A DNA stretch of 64,000 bases from Takashimella koratensis. Taxonomy: Eukaryota; Basidiomycota; Tremellomycetes; Trichosporonales; Tetragoniomycetaceae. The stretch is taken from NCBI GenBank assembly GCA_003116875.1, contig BCKT01000001.1, positions 511,763-575,762 on the forward strand, in the 5' to 3' direction. The notes under the pieces are model-generated. The model was not told the origin of the DNA, did not search any database, and saw nothing but the letters and a program-made list of their open reading frames with translations. Of this stretch, positions 23,730 through 36,300 are shown one piece after another. Within the stretch, counting starts at the first letter, position 1, and every line of letters begins with the position of its first letter. The position numbers and the translations under genes were made by a program.

Positions 23730-25095
23730 ATGACCCCCGACACCTCTGCCTCCGCACCGCCGGACCTCGCCGCAATCGCACGGTCGCTCATTCCGACCAT
23801 CGACCTTGCCAACGACCCGCCCGCGCGCCAGGCAGAGACCATCAAGCATGCCCTAGGGTCGGTAGGGTTCTTTGCGGTCGCGAACCCGCCTGCCGGTCCG
23901 TCAGTCGAAGATACCGCGGCGGTCTTTGAACATGTGAGTGGGATGCATCAAGGTGTGAATCCTCAGACTGACTAGCGATTCATAGTCCAAAACATTCTTC
24001 AACCTTGATATGACGCAGAAGGAAGAGTATCTCGCCGGGCCTTCAGGCAGCGGATACACAAAACTCCTCTCTCAGGCTCTTGGTGAAGGCCGTCGTGACC
24101 ACAAAGAGTGAGCCTCTTCACCCCTCTTACAGATCACCTGTTCTCTACCTTCGACCCTAGCTCACTCTTTCAGAACCTTCTCGTACGGCAAATTCTGCGC
24201 GAGCACGACCCAGCCCCTCCCGCCTCCATTCAACACCTCCCGGCCCGCCGAAGTCGCGTTGAAACGGTTTTACCGCTCGTGTCACGAGACGAGCGAGAGG
24301 TTGATGGAGCTTTTCGCGTTGGCGTTGGAATTGCCCAAGGAACACTTTCGGCAATCTCATTCTTGGGGACAGTATACCGCCATGTCGCTCATTCATTACC
24401 CTCAAATCCCAGCAGAGGAGCGAGCAGGTCTGGGCGCGAGAGATATCCGTGCTGGAGGTGGGTAGGGCTAAGGGATAATGTTCCGCCCATCCCTTTCTGT
24501 CTTCCACATGGACTTGGCTAACCCCTTGCCATAGAACACAAGGATTGGGGAACTCTGACCATGTGTACGTAACTAACCCACACCACCGGCTAACCCCACA
24601 GTGTTTCAACAACCCGAGGGCGAGCCTGGCCTCGAAGTTTACCTCCCCCCTTCTGCCCTTCCACCGGGAACAGGCATCACCGACTGGGCATGGTACCCTG
24701 CTCCTGTCTCGCCTCCTGGCACCTTCCTCGTCAACGTCGGGCTAGGCATGGAGCTCTGGTCTGGAGGAAATTACCGTGCGACTCTTCATCGCGTCATCTT
24801 CCCTCTTCCCCCGGCGTCTGCCGAGCACGACGCCCAGGCTCAGCCCGAGCAGTTGGTCGACCGGTACACGCTCGCCTTCTTCGTCCAGCCTGACGACGAC
24901 GTCGCCTTCCAGCCCGTCTTGCCAGGTGGGAAGATTGATACCTCCGTGAAAGCCATCACTTCGGGCGAGTTGTTCGATTTCAAGCTCAAGGAGAGCATGA
25001 ATCGATCTAAATCGCTTGCGGCGGGTCAAGGTGGCTACGATTCAATCCCTCCGACGACATCGACGACGACGACTCTGCCCCAAGTCGTGGCCTGA
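23730..25095 (+). CDS. 2-oxoglutarate/Fe(II)-dependent oxygenase, isopenicillin-N-synthase-like fold
   Basis: Non-haem iron oxygenase of the plant/fungal 2OG-Fe(II) superfamily; the substrate is unknown. The N-terminal DIOX_N-type region (IPTIDLANDPPARQAETIKHALGSVGFFAVANP) is followed by TFFNLDMTQKEEY. The iron ligands are visible as the HxD in EHKDWGTLTM near 24538-24568, with distal His in ATLHRVIFP near 24780-24800. RYTLAFF near 24862-24880 would hold the 2OG-binding Arg. Five exons: the HxD exon is tiny, flanked by introns near 24460-24535 and 24564-24600. Frame is kept with donor ATG-T|GTACGT and acceptor CACAG|TG. It ends TTLPQVVA. It is not in an obvious biosynthetic cluster. Confidence 0.85.
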
Positions 25096-25307
25096 GGTCG
25101 CCGTTTAACCTTGATTTCGCTACTAGTTGTACCAGCCTCCATAATTTATGGCAATATTGCATAACCATCAGAGACTGATACTCGTGAATACGTTCAAGTC
25201 CGTTTAATGAAACCCCCAGAAAATCGAAAACTAGATCGACGTTACACCACAACGACCTCTTCTCATCCTCTACTTTTACAACATCGTTACAACAGCTCCA
25301 TACTAGG

Positions 25308-28300
25308 CTAGATCTTGAGCAGACCACGACCAGTGAAGGCAGACCGGTCAACCGACTTCTTGATGTCAACCAAAGGAGGGGGGAGACCGGGTGCGGGTCT
25401 GACTTGGCCATGGTTGTTGGTTGGTCGAGGACCAGTGGCCTGCGCCCTCGCCGAGTCTCCGGTATTCGACCAAGGAGCCAGCAAGTGCGGCTGAGTCTGG
25501 GCGAGAATAAAGCTCTGCTTCGGATTAGCAAATTGACCCAAATCCCCCCAAGCCATCACTCACCCTCGCGTCATAGATAGCAGCGAGAAGCTTCCATCCC
25601 GTCGACTCGTCGCATGCAATCACTTGAACATGCTCCGCCGGGTTCTCAAACGACGCCATGGGCTCATCTGCAACTAGTCAGCACACACCTTACCCATCAC
25701 TCATCTCACTCACTTCGCTTGATTGCAAACACAAACGCCTTGGGTGCGGTCGGGTAACTTGGGTTCACTGGCGAGTAGACATCGATGAACGCCGTGTTGA
25801 TTTGCACCTCGTCCTTGTTCTTATCATTCTTCGCGAGGAACACTTGTCCACCCCTTGTCTCAAGCCAGCGCTTGGACCATTTCCCGGGCTTGGACTCGTA
25901 TTGAACGTGAGCGCCAACAAATGGTGTTGTTGACGGGATCGTTCGCGCCCAAGTCGACACCGCACGGTTACTCTGCCTCAGGATAAAATAGTTGCCGTGG
26001 TCACTGTGCGCGACCGAGGTGTCCCAGCCTCGAACGACGGCTTGGAGCTGCTCGTACTCGCGTACGTGGCGCTCAAACCCAAGCTCGTGGAAGACTTCGG
26101 AAACAACCCAGCCCATCCCGCTGCTAGTATCGGCGATATCACCTCGAGTCTTGGCCATGGACAGGACGTCACGAGCAGTCGTGTCGGGGTGAATGTCGAG
26201 GTTGATGAGTTTTCCTTCAGGCGTGCCAATAAAGCATCGCGCGCTGAATGGCTTCGCTTTGGGTGGGGGTGCAGGAGGAGCGGTGGTGGTGGAAGGGACA
26301 GAAGGGACCGGCGCCGTGGGGATCGCTGGCCGGGCGGTGGATGCAGCGGTTGACATGGCGCGACTGCGAGAGCGCTGAGGTACGGCGGGACTAGGTCCAG
26401 ATGCGGCAGAGCGTGTCGAGTCCACCGATGGGCGGACCGAGGTGGCGGTTGACACTGGCGCTAGCATCGGCGGGACTGCCACGCGAGGGACCCGAAGCGG
26501 CGCCGTGGTTCCTGATGGACCGCGAATAGATCCATGCGACTCGATCCTCCTCTCTGGTCGCTCCGGCGCGCGGTCACCAGTCACAGTTGGTTGTCGGCTA
26601 ACCGATTGCGACTGCGACCCATTACCGTTCGTCACGGGGTCCGTCATAGCGCGTTGAGGCAGGTTTGCATGTTGTCCATTCGCAGTAGGTTGGGCCGCGC
26701 GCGACCTCGACGGACCCGCTGCCGCCGAGGCCGCCCAGGGGAAATCGCGAGTCGCCATCGATGTTGGCCGTGCCGCACCAGCAGGGAAAGTTGAGAGGTC
26801 TGCACCACCGAGTGCAACCTTGTGCAATCGCTTGGTGAGTGCGTCGGCGGGGACACCGCCCTCGCCGTCCCACTCCCTCTCGCGTTGTGCCTCTGGAGCC
26901 GCCGCCGCTGCCTTGGCCGCGGCTGCTGCCTCGATGCGGGCCTTTCGTGCTGCCCGGCGCAGCGCTCGCCGTCTCTCCGCATCCGCCTGGCGGATCCGCT
27001 GCGCCGCCGCTGCCTGCGGGTGCAACTGCGAGAGCGGGACGTCGTCAACTTCCCCGTGAAGCCTGCACTCATCATCCTCGTCGCCCTCGCCCTCGCTCGA
27101 TTCGTCCGCCGCATCCAAACTCAAGCTCATCGACGCAACGGTGCCGCTAAACCACGTCTCGGCAGGATCGGCGATCTGGCGGTCCTGGCTCGGCTCGCGG
27201 GTGGAGCCGGCGCCATCTTGCTCGCTCGCTCGTCCCGACATGCCATAGTACGTCCCCGTCCAAGTCGCGCTCACGTCACCGCCTTGCGTGCTGAGGCTCG
27301 TATCCCTTGCGTCGCTGCTGCTGCGGTACGTCGAGTCGTGGTGTAGCTCGGTCGTCAGCGATGCTGGGGACAAAGAGGCGTTGGCGATCCGGCTAATCGT
27401 TGAGAGGTCAAGTGGATGTCTTGGTTCCTCGACAATAGCGTTGATCACTGGCTTGTCACTTTCCTCGTACGGGAGACCAAAGTCAAACGACTGGTCCGCG
27501 TCGGTATCGATATTCACGTTTGTGCTGGTATTTGCGCTGAGGGCCGCAGCGGCGTCGGAGTCGTCTACAAGTGGGAATGCGCTGATCGCTGCCTCCCAGC
27601 TAGCTGATGAGAAGGTGGCCGAGGGTGACTCGGTGAGGGTGGTGGATGGGGAGGTTGCAGGTGCGATGGAGGATATTTGTTGTTGTTGTGATTCGGGAAT
27701 TGCTTCCGTCGTGGCGGTGCCTGTGGTGGCAGTTGCCAACTCGACCACCTCCAGCCCCTCGCTCTCCTTTGTCTCCGGTCCAGGCCCGCCCGTTCCAGCT
27801 GCCATCTCCTTTGTCTTGTCGTCGCTCGCCCCCGGCCAGATCCCCAGCTGCTCGTACAGGTCGAAAAAGCTCGAACTCGTCGGAGGTCCCTTGAGACTGA
27901 GACTGGTCGATCGGGAGCGGGGCAAGACAACGGCACCAGAGATGCTTCGTTTCATCGGACCCTGCGCAACCACCGTCGTCGGTGGCGCCGAAGCTGAGGT
28001 GGGGAGAGGAGGGAGCGGGGATTTAGGTACAGGCGATGCAATCACAGCTTGCAAAGTCGCAGATGCAGATGTATCGATGGACAGCCCAGGTTTGGAGCTG
28101 GACGATGACGAGGTGGACAACGCAGGCGAGGAGGTGGATGATGACGCAGTGGAGGACGGGCTGTTGGAGCGTTCCGCGCGAGCGAGGAAGTGTGGACGAG
28201 GCGGCTGGAGTGGTGGGCTCTCGGTCGGTCTTCGCTCCAGTGTGGGCCGAGGAGGTAGAGGGACGGAAGCTGATTCCTCCATGGGTGCAGAGGCCGGAAT

Positions 28301-29981
28301 ATCCACAACGGGCTCGGGCGACATGCTCAGCGGCTTGATTTCAATAACAGGCTCGAGCGGGGTGTGGTACTGGAACTGCCCGAGCGCGGGGGACTGATAG
28401 TGATCAAAGTGGGTACGGAAGGGTGGTGCGCTAGCCGGAGTCTCGTTCCCGCTCTTCATGTTGGCCAAGCTCTTCGCTTTGGAGAGTTTCGGTCGGTGAC
28501 CCGAGTTGAGCGACTGGTTCGAGGCGGTAGGGATGTGCAGCGCCGCCTTGAGGTCTCGCAAGCTTGTGGATGGTTTGGGGCCCTTGGCGATCGAGCCGGA
28601 TCGAGGTCGGGTGCCGGGCGACGCGAGCGACCCGCGTGCATTGTAGTTGTTCCCAGCAATGTCGAGGGAAGACGCGAATGGGTCAGAAGGCAGGTACAGC
28701 CCAAACGAGTCGGACATTGCCGAGGCAGGTGGGAAAGCGCTGTTACCCTCGCGATACGGCTGTTGGAGGTTTGGGTACCTCGACTCGCCGAGCACCGGCA
28801 CGGGGGGTGCAGGTGTTGACCCAGCCCCATGCCCTCGGTTCAAGTGAAGCGACGGCCTCCGTGCGTCCGAGAGAGAAGGCGTAGGCGGGACGTTCTCCTC
28901 CATTCCCGGAGAAGCATGTTTATATGCGTCTCGCAAAGTGGTGGACGACTTTGATTTGAATAGCTTCTCCATTCCGCGTTTCCAGGACGATTTGGATTTC
29001 TCGGGGACGGGTGGGAGGGGTGCAAAGTCAGTGCCGAGGTGGAGGTTGGGAGTGGTGCTTGCAACCGAGGGGGGGAACCGGGTCGGGTAGCTAGACGGGG
29101 GTGAGACGAGGGTAGTGGCGGTCGTTAGTGCCGGGGAGGCCAGGAACGATCCTGGAGTCTGAGGCATCGGTGGTGTGTCGGTCTGAACGTGTCAGCTTGG
29201 GTTGAAGTTGATGTCCATGACTTACCTCGCTAGAGGGCTCAACGGCAACGCTGAGCTCCCCTCGTCGGCCCTTGCCACGGAGCTTGGTCTTGCTCTTGGA
29301 TTTGCGCAAAGTGGGCAGGTCCCCGGGGCTCTCCATCTCCCCCACATCCGGCATCGCAGGGGTGACTGGTGCCGACGCTGAGACTTGCATCGCGACGGAG
29401 CTGCTTGACTGTCCCCTGTGGTGCTGGTTTTGATTCTGTGCCGATTTCCTGCCCCAAGACCAACCGGAGCTAATCGATGGCGCAGCAGTATGCTCAGCCA
29501 ATCCGTCCTTTAGCGTCGACACGGTTCCGCTCCTGCTTCGTGTGCCAGTCCTACCGCTCTTCAAACTCCGGCCGTCCGAGGTAGAGGTCACTGTTGACCC
29601 ACGCTGGGTGCTCGAGTCGTCGTCGTCCCACAGCCCGTCACGCGCGTAGATGCCTACCTTGGGCGTCCCGTTTTCCAACCCGGGACTAACGTGCCCCTGT
29701 TGCTGGCTACGAGTTCGAAGGTGAGCGTGCTGAGGGCTCCTGGTGGCACTGGGGTCCGAGTCGAGCGCGTCGAGGTCGAGGTCGAACGTGATCTGTTGTC
29801 GGTCGAGCTCGGCGGAGACGCGGTAGATCAAGTCGTCGATCGTCTCGCGGGCAAACGACGAACGAGGGGGAGCAATATCGGGGGAGGCAAAAGAGTGGTG
29901 TGGGGCCGGGTTGTGGCGAGAATGAGGGTGGAAGGGGGAAGATGGGGAAGTAGGCGCTTGTTGCGCCGACACTGCTGGCAT
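25308..29981 (-). CDS. RA-PH domain protein (MRL/Grb7-like tandem) with a very long disordered N-terminus
   Basis: About 1,500 residues. Residues 1-1200 or so are low-complexity Ser/Thr/Pro/Ala with short islands (for example SSWKRGMEKLFKSKSSTTLRD and SLSLDAADESSEGEGDEDDE). A compact C-terminal part follows, with an RA-like ubiquitin fold: KPFSARCFIGTPEGKLINLDI, TARDVLSMAKTRG, GWVVSEVFHELGFERHVREYE and NYFILRQ. Immediately after it comes a PH domain with KWSKRWLETRGGQVFLAKN, INTAFIDVYS, KAFVFAIKR and a closing helix GWKLLAAIYDAR. The RA-PH order is that of the MRL (RIAM/lamellipodin/MIG-10) and Grb7/10/14 families, which link Ras-type GTPases to actin or signalling. No FPPPP-type Ena/VASP site was obvious. 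Four exons; introns lie near 29183-29225 and at two points between 25560 and 25706. The short C-terminal exon ends TGRGLLKI. Confidence 0.8.
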
Positions 29982-31824
29982 TATGGGTGGGTTGGGAGTG
30001 GGAGTGGGGGTGTGGAGGGGTGGGATGACACCTGGGCTGGAGGTCTCTCGATCAGCGGTGATCGACGAGACGCAGCTGACACGGGCGCCGGTCGACGTTG
30101 TCTCTAGCTCCGGGGCAGTCGAGCTTTGCAGCTACTTCTACACCAAGTTTGACTGCTCTCTAACGCCGCGGGACAGCGACGGCGCCGGTTGTCTCTCCTC
30201 TCGTGTCTCGAGGCGTCGGTCTCGGTCTCGTTCGTAACGAGGGAAATTTTCGGATCTCTTCTTGTCCTGCTATTCCTTTCACAACTGAGTCTGTCGGTCG
30301 AGTCTTGCCTGACGGGGATTGCGAGCGTGCGAGCGGGAGAACGAGTAGTGAGCCGAGTTGAGAGGGAGCGAAGATGGATAGCGAGAAGAATACGGTAGTA
30401 GTGGTGAGAGAAGAGTAACAAGCAAAAAATCTCGACAAAGCTGTCAACTCGAGTTGTCGCGAGCGCAGCACACACGATGGGACCAGGTTCCAGGGCCTAG
30501 CAGGGGGTGTTGGGGGTTAGTGAGAGGGTCCTGGACCCCCTCCACTTGACCCCAACACGTCAGACCTCCCGATCCCCGGGGGTCTAAACGGGTCCAAACA
30601 AACTGCGAATGAGCCGGGTTTGTTTGGATCGTTGGCGTTAGGCGTTGTTCAACTCTTGTCCTGACCCGCCGCCTCTGGTTCTGCGCCATACGGGACCTAC
30701 AGCCAAGCGGCTACAATGCAGTACGCATTCAAGGTTTCGTTCGAAACCCCTCTCGCTCTCGCCCCTGACAAAGTGGGAGAAGAGCAGGGAAGGGAGGATA
30801 AACAAGACACCACCCGCTCCCCCGGAAAAAAAAAAGAAAAGAAATCAGTCGCGAGAAAATTACACAATAGGGGTCTGTCGGATGGGATAGTCATCTGGCC
30901 TAAACAAGTCATCGGGCGATCCATAGCCCTCGAGTTTGGTCAAGAGCAAACAAACAACGAGGGGCGACACCAACTGGTGAGGCAAGGCAGTGGGCTCTTT
31001 GCTTGCTCTTTTACTCCCCTCTGTCTCCGACGTTCGCCCAGCCCTTGCCTCTTTGGCTCCGTCCATCGCTCTACCCCCTTTCTCTTCCTCTCCCCTTCCC
31101 CCCTCTTCTCGGTCCCTGTCATTCTCACTGTGCCCCCGTGCCCGCGCTCCGGGTGCTCAGGCAGGGATCGGCATGGTTTGTTCCTGTCGACCCGAACAAC
31201 GGCATCGCCCGCGCCGAGCCTGTCCTGATTCCGTCTCCAGCGACACCCGCATCCCAGCCTGGGTGCAAGCGGCAAACTCCAGTCTTCAAAGACTCAACCT
31301 GCAATCACCGAATCAAAACTCTATCTTGCACTACGGCACCCATCCCATTGAGCTTTACCACTTGTCACCAGCTCCACCGTTTTTGGTCCGGTCCATGATA
31401 TGTCTGGACCCCTACCCGCCGCTTCCAACTGATTGCTTATTTCAATGCACCTCAACCTATTCATAGAATTCCAGTCTTTCCACCTTGGATCCAAACGAGG
31501 CGAAATCAATTGACCAACGAACATCAACAGGCACTGCACCGGCACCTTGTCCGCGCTATGGCTAAGGCTATGGTTGTAGCTGTGGTAATGGCTGTGACTG
31601 TGGCTTGGAGTGAAGAATACACATACGCTCGATGTGATCTTGAAGATCGAGAAAGGGGGGGGGGGGGGGTATAAACATGATCTCAACTTTCTTTGTTCTT
31701 TGGGGATCCAATTGTAGCTAACTTTCCAACGGACACTGACTACCTCGTGCCGACTTCAAGATGATAAGCGCGTCGATCGAGCCTCTCACGCGTAGCCTCG
31801 GGTCGTAAGTACGCCCATTGCGGC
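29982..31824. other. Intergenic: RA-PH gene 5' region and Myb-like gene 3' flank, with G15 run
   Basis: About 1.8 kb. The part near 29982-30700 is the probable promoter/5'UTR of the RA-PH gene (minus strand). The rest has short open frames of biased composition, for example a Lys/Arg-rich then Pro/Ser-rich frame at 30716-31228, which I do not accept as a gene. A 15-nt G run sits at 31655-31669. Confidence 0.4.
31655..31669. repeat. G15 homopolymer run
   Basis: Fifteen consecutive G on the plus strand in intergenic DNA, followed by TATAAAC. Confidence 0.9.
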
Positions 31825-32494
31825 TCACTTGCCTCCCGATAGACCCTTGATCGCTCCTTCAAGTCGCTTGGACATGAGCGCGTATCGGTTCTGACAAGAC
31901 TGTGTTGTTCGCGGTGCGGTAAAGCCAGTCGTCAGTCAGTCTATCCCTGAGATGATCGCCGCCGACTTTCAAGGAACAATGGCGAATAGAAGCACTACTT
32001 ACCTTGGCGTCACGTCCGTTACCGATAGCACGGGCGAGATCGGCCCAGTCGGGTTTGGCCTTTGGGTGAAGATGCTGAAACAATATCCAGTCTTCGTCGC
32101 TTGACCAAGTCTTTCCCGCTTTTCCTGACGACCCTACGACGGCTCTCTTCCCCTTCTGCCCACCCCGCTTGTTCCCTCCAGCCCCATTGACTTTCCTCCC
32201 GTTCCCCCTCCCAGGCTTCACATCAACCTCTTCATCGCCCTCGTCGTCAATCTCCATCTTGACCCCGAGGTCGTTGTGGGTAAACGAGTAGACCGACCCG
32301 CCATCGTCGTCGGACGCCGAGGACCCGCCCGGGGTGACGACCTCGCCATCGATAGGGGAAGGCTCGAAGACGTACCGCTTGATGGTGCGCGCCGCTCGGT
32401 GGGATGAGGGCGTAAGCGAGGGAGTGGAGGAGTCAGTGAGCGCGACCGAGTAGGGCTTTTTCTCCGGTGTAGCGGGCGCAGCGGAGCGGGGCAT
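31825..32494 (-). CDS. Single-repeat Myb/SANT-like nuclear protein
   Basis: The chosen start is MPRSAAPATPEKKPYSVALT (32494); an in-frame upstream ATG at 32599 would add 35 Thr/Pro-rich residues. The N-terminal half is disordered, with an acidic patch (KMEIDDEGDEEVDVKP) and a Lys/Gly/Arg-rich stretch (KKRGGQKGKR-like) that could act as a nuclear signal. The C-terminus holds one Myb-like helix-turn-helix: TWSSDEDWILFQHLHPKAKPDWADLARAIGNGRDAK, an intron near 31899-31999, then SCQNRYALMSKRLEGAIKGLSGGK and stop at 31825. The Trp spacing and CQNRY helix fit Myb/SANT. DNA binding is inferred. A TATA-like CTTATA (TATAAG on the minus strand) lies at 32783-32788. Confidence 0.75.
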
Positions 32495-33328
32495 GGTTGG
32501 CAGATGTAAAGCGTGAGGGGTTGGTGTGGTAGCTCGTGTAGAGGAAGTGTACGGGGTTGTGGTCTGCAAGCGGGGGTCAAGCTCGGTTACCAGGACCATT
32601 TCAGACTCGAGAGGTCAAGAAGGACGGTGAGCGTGAAGGTACGTACTTTGGGCGGTGCTTGGTGTCGCTTGAGGTTAGGTACGAGTAGGTGGCAGCAATA
32701 GAGCAGTTGAAGAATAGACGGGGATAGGAAAGCGTTGGTCTCGTTTGAGATGAAGAGACCAGACTCATCTCTGATCCCAGGCCTTATATGCAGCTTCTGA
32801 ATGATGCTGATGTGAGCATCTCACCTCATCTTTGACTGGATTCAATCCAATCTTGACCAATCTCCTGACTGACCCATCACTGCCTCGCTGCTACCTTGCA
32901 CCATGCGGCCTCCCTCCCTTCCGCTTCCCTCCCCGTGCCAGCTTTTGTAATTGCTGATCGCACGGTGCTCTCCAAGGAGGGCGCTGGTCAGACGGAAAAG
33001 GCAAGAAACGGTAGAGACGAGGCACAACGGACACCCAAGAGATTCCTTTGATGGTTTCATCATTTTGCTGGATAGAGGATACATTACTCCATTGCTCATG
33101 AACCTTCTCGACCATCATCTGTCCTAGCTCACTAGGAATCACCACAAATCCAAGCTCCAAACACCTGGCACCAAGCACCAAAACTATTCAACTGATGTAC
33201 GTGACAAGAACTGCCAAACCCAAGACCAACGACACATAACTATTCACCACACTCTTGAGCTTTTTGATTTCTGCCCGTGATATCTTCGATGCCAACTGAT
33301 CACTCCCTCCCAGTCCTGCCTTCTCTCC
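32495..33328. other. Intergenic: Myb-like gene promoter and APSES gene 3' flank
   Basis: About 830 bases. The near half is the 5' region of the Myb-like gene, with a TATA-like element near 32785. The far half is the presumed 3'UTR of the APSES gene. No exon is supported. Confidence 0.4.
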
Positions 33329-36300
33329 TTATCCCTCGACTTCACGGACGCGAGAGATGAGACCCGATATCCGTGAAAGGTCTATGCTTTGTCCATCACT
33401 CTCCACTGCCGTCGTCAAGCCGTCCAGCATCTAAAGTGGAAGAAAAGGGGGGGGGGGGGGGGGATTGATGATCAGCGCTTTGGTCCTCTTTCCCTCCTTT
33501 CACTAATCTCCTCATTTCGATTGGGGTCCGAGTGGAACCCGGCTAGACGAAGATAGAGGCGGCAACGCGTTTCCCACTTCGAAACAGAGACTTACACTAT
33601 CGACCTTATCCGTCGGGACTTTGGCGCAGAGACTGATCACTCTCCGATACTTGACGGCTTTATCTGCGCTATCACCTTCCAGCGCGTCGATTTTATCTTG
33701 CAGAACAGTCGCCATCCTATCTTCCCAAGCTACCATTCTCCTCAAGAACACCACATTCTTGTTCGCTTCTTCTTCCCCTGATGACGGTGCTGGGATCGCA
33801 ATATCTTCCTGCTCGTCGGTACTGCTCCCGTTGATCGCCTCGACTTTTACGCCGTCTGAAGAGGGCTTGAAAGCAGCTGGTACCTCGCTACCTCCATCGG
33901 ACGCCGTGCTTCCCCGACCCGTCAATGTCGAGGCGAAGCTGATCGCCTCGGCAGCAGCCATTGCTCGACGAACGTTATCGGCACGTTGAGTTAATCGTTC
34001 AAACGTCTCGGCACGGAGGTGAGCCTGTTGGATCTGTTGTCTCCGTTCAGCGAGAGAGGCCGTCGCGATTCGAACGGATTTCTCAATCCCGCCCAACATC
34101 TCAATATGTCGTTCCATTTCACCGTCAAAGGTCTTATTCAGGTCCTCGAACAGTGCCCCGATGTCTACGAGGTTGAAGAAGACAAATTGTCAGCACGTGC
34201 TCAGCGGCTTAGATACGCCAAACTCACTCTTCAGCACATCCGCGCTTCTCTTCTCCGGCTTGCGCACTTCGCTCTTGAGACTCGACACTACCACGTCTTT
34301 CGCACTGACCGCAAGAGCCTAGTCACCTGATCAGTATCACATCTAACGACTCCTGCATCTATCTCAATCCCGTACCGAACAGAACTCACCTCCACTTCAA
34401 TCCCAAAATCGACGGGCTTGAGCTCGAGCTTGTTCGCCTTGGTCTTATCCGCTCCAGCCTCTAACAGCAACCTGACAAGGGGTTTGTTCCCTACCCTCGC
34501 GGCGACGTTGAGTGCCGTATCCCCATGAACATCTTGGACATCCACCAGTCGTTTGAGGTTGAGCCCCCCACTTGCGCCCGCCGCACTTGCGCTTGCACTC
34601 AGTGCCATCCCGCCAGCCTGTGCGGTTGGACCTGCGACCGAGACCGTTGAAGCCGGAGTGTTGGCGGTGCTTGCACCAGCTGAGACGGGAGGGACGAGAC
34701 CTGCGTCGACAGCTTGCTGCTGCATAGCCTGTTGGTGCTGCTGCTCTTTCGCGACCCATTCCAGCACCGTCGCCATGTACGTCCGAGCCGCTGTCGCCCG
34801 GCCCGTGAGACCCGCCATGTACGCGATATGGTGCACGACAGACTGGTGCGAGTGGTCGAGGGTGCGCACGCTCTCACCCAAGTGGCTCTCGAGCAGGTTT
34901 TGGAACGTTCCTGCCTCGGCATGGTTGCGCGCAAGCACCGAGCGGATCAATGGTGTCTCGCCGCGGTAATTGCCTCGGTGAATATCGGCGCCCAGGTCGA
35001 CGAGCTGCGCAGTGACTTCCATCTTGGCCATCGCGCACGCCCAGTGCAACGGCGTGTTTCCAAACTCGTCGATAACGGTATCGATATCCCACTCGGGCAT
35101 CTCGGTAGGTGCCAGTTCAAATGTGGCACGGACATCGACGGGTCCGTCTTTCGCAAACAGGCTCAACCACAACTGCCGCCGGCGGTTGGACGCGGCGTTG
35201 AGTTTCGGGCGGAAAGGCTTGCTAGCGAGTCGGAACGAGGTTGGCAAATCGTTTCGACTCCTCAATTCGTCGTCGTCCTCATCATCCTCGTCCTCATCGA
35301 CATTGGCCGATTTCTCCTCCTTCTCCTCCTCTTCTTTGGTCTCTTCCATCCCTCCTTCTTCGTCGCCACCAAACCGCTCGCCCTCCATTTTGACACGCTT
35401 CGCAGGCGGGGCCACGGTGTCTGCCTCGGCGTAGGGGACTGGGTGGTGGAACGCTTGGGGCTGGCCGTATGGGTCGATGTAGATGTCGGCCGCCGCGGGC
35501 AGGCCGTGCCCGTTGATGCTGACTGGCGGGGCGAGCCCATGTGCGTGGCTGTGGACGACGTGGGCGGCTTGGGGCGCGGGAGAGACATGGGCGTGCTGGT
35601 GTGGCATCTCAGCGGCCATATCGAGCCCGTGCGGTGGCGCCTCATGAAACGCAGGTGGAGGTGGCGGCTGGTAAAACATTTGCCCGCCGGGTGGGTAGAG
35701 CATCTGCTGTTGCTGATGCTGAACCATCATCTGCTGCTGCGACTGACCTTGTCCGTCGGGAATAACGAACTGGGGTGGCGGCGGAGGTTGGAGCTGGGAG
35801 AATGGCTGCATCCCGTGACCGGCACCCGAGTTGGTGTGCTGCATTGGCGCTGGCGTTTTCTGTGCCGTTGGCGTTCCTGTCCGCATAGGCAAAGCCGGTG
35901 GGCCGCTAGGCGACGGGGTAAAGTCGAAGATTGGCGCCAAATATTGGGAAACGCCATGTTGTTCCGCAAGCTCTCGGCCGTACTCGAGAGGAACCCTGCA
36001 GATGTCAGCCTGGGTTCATTAGGGAGGTACAAGCTGTTATAGATCTCACCATGTTCCTTGGTATTTTCCATCTGCATCATGGTCAGCAAGACGTATTACC
36101 GGTCATTGTTCGGCAAGGTGTGAAGAAGTAAAAGAAACACTCACATCCGCCCTGGATCTTTTCGTGCTGTTGCTGCTGAACCTGCTTCTCAAGGATCTTG
36201 GTGCGTACGGATTTGGTAATCCCTGCGACTTTGAGGATTTGAGTCGCGTTTACCCAACCGTCTGCCATTCGTCGCATAACTGAGATGTTCCTAATCATTG

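Noticed and set aside
27288..28397. Plus-strand 369-codon frame opposite the RA-PH gene
   Set aside because: Antisense to the disordered exon of the RA-PH protein; Ser/Val/Gly-rich with no domain.
30716..31228. Open frame in the spacer upstream of the RA-PH gene
   Set aside because: Composition shifts from Lys/Arg-rich to Pro/Ser/Leu-rich, no conserved motif, no promoter or intron context.
34714..36042. Plus-strand 442-codon frame opposite the APSES gene
   Set aside because: It is fully antisense to clear ankyrin/APSES linker coding sequence, has an Arg/Val/Leu-biased composition and no domain; a shadow frame of GC-rich DNA.
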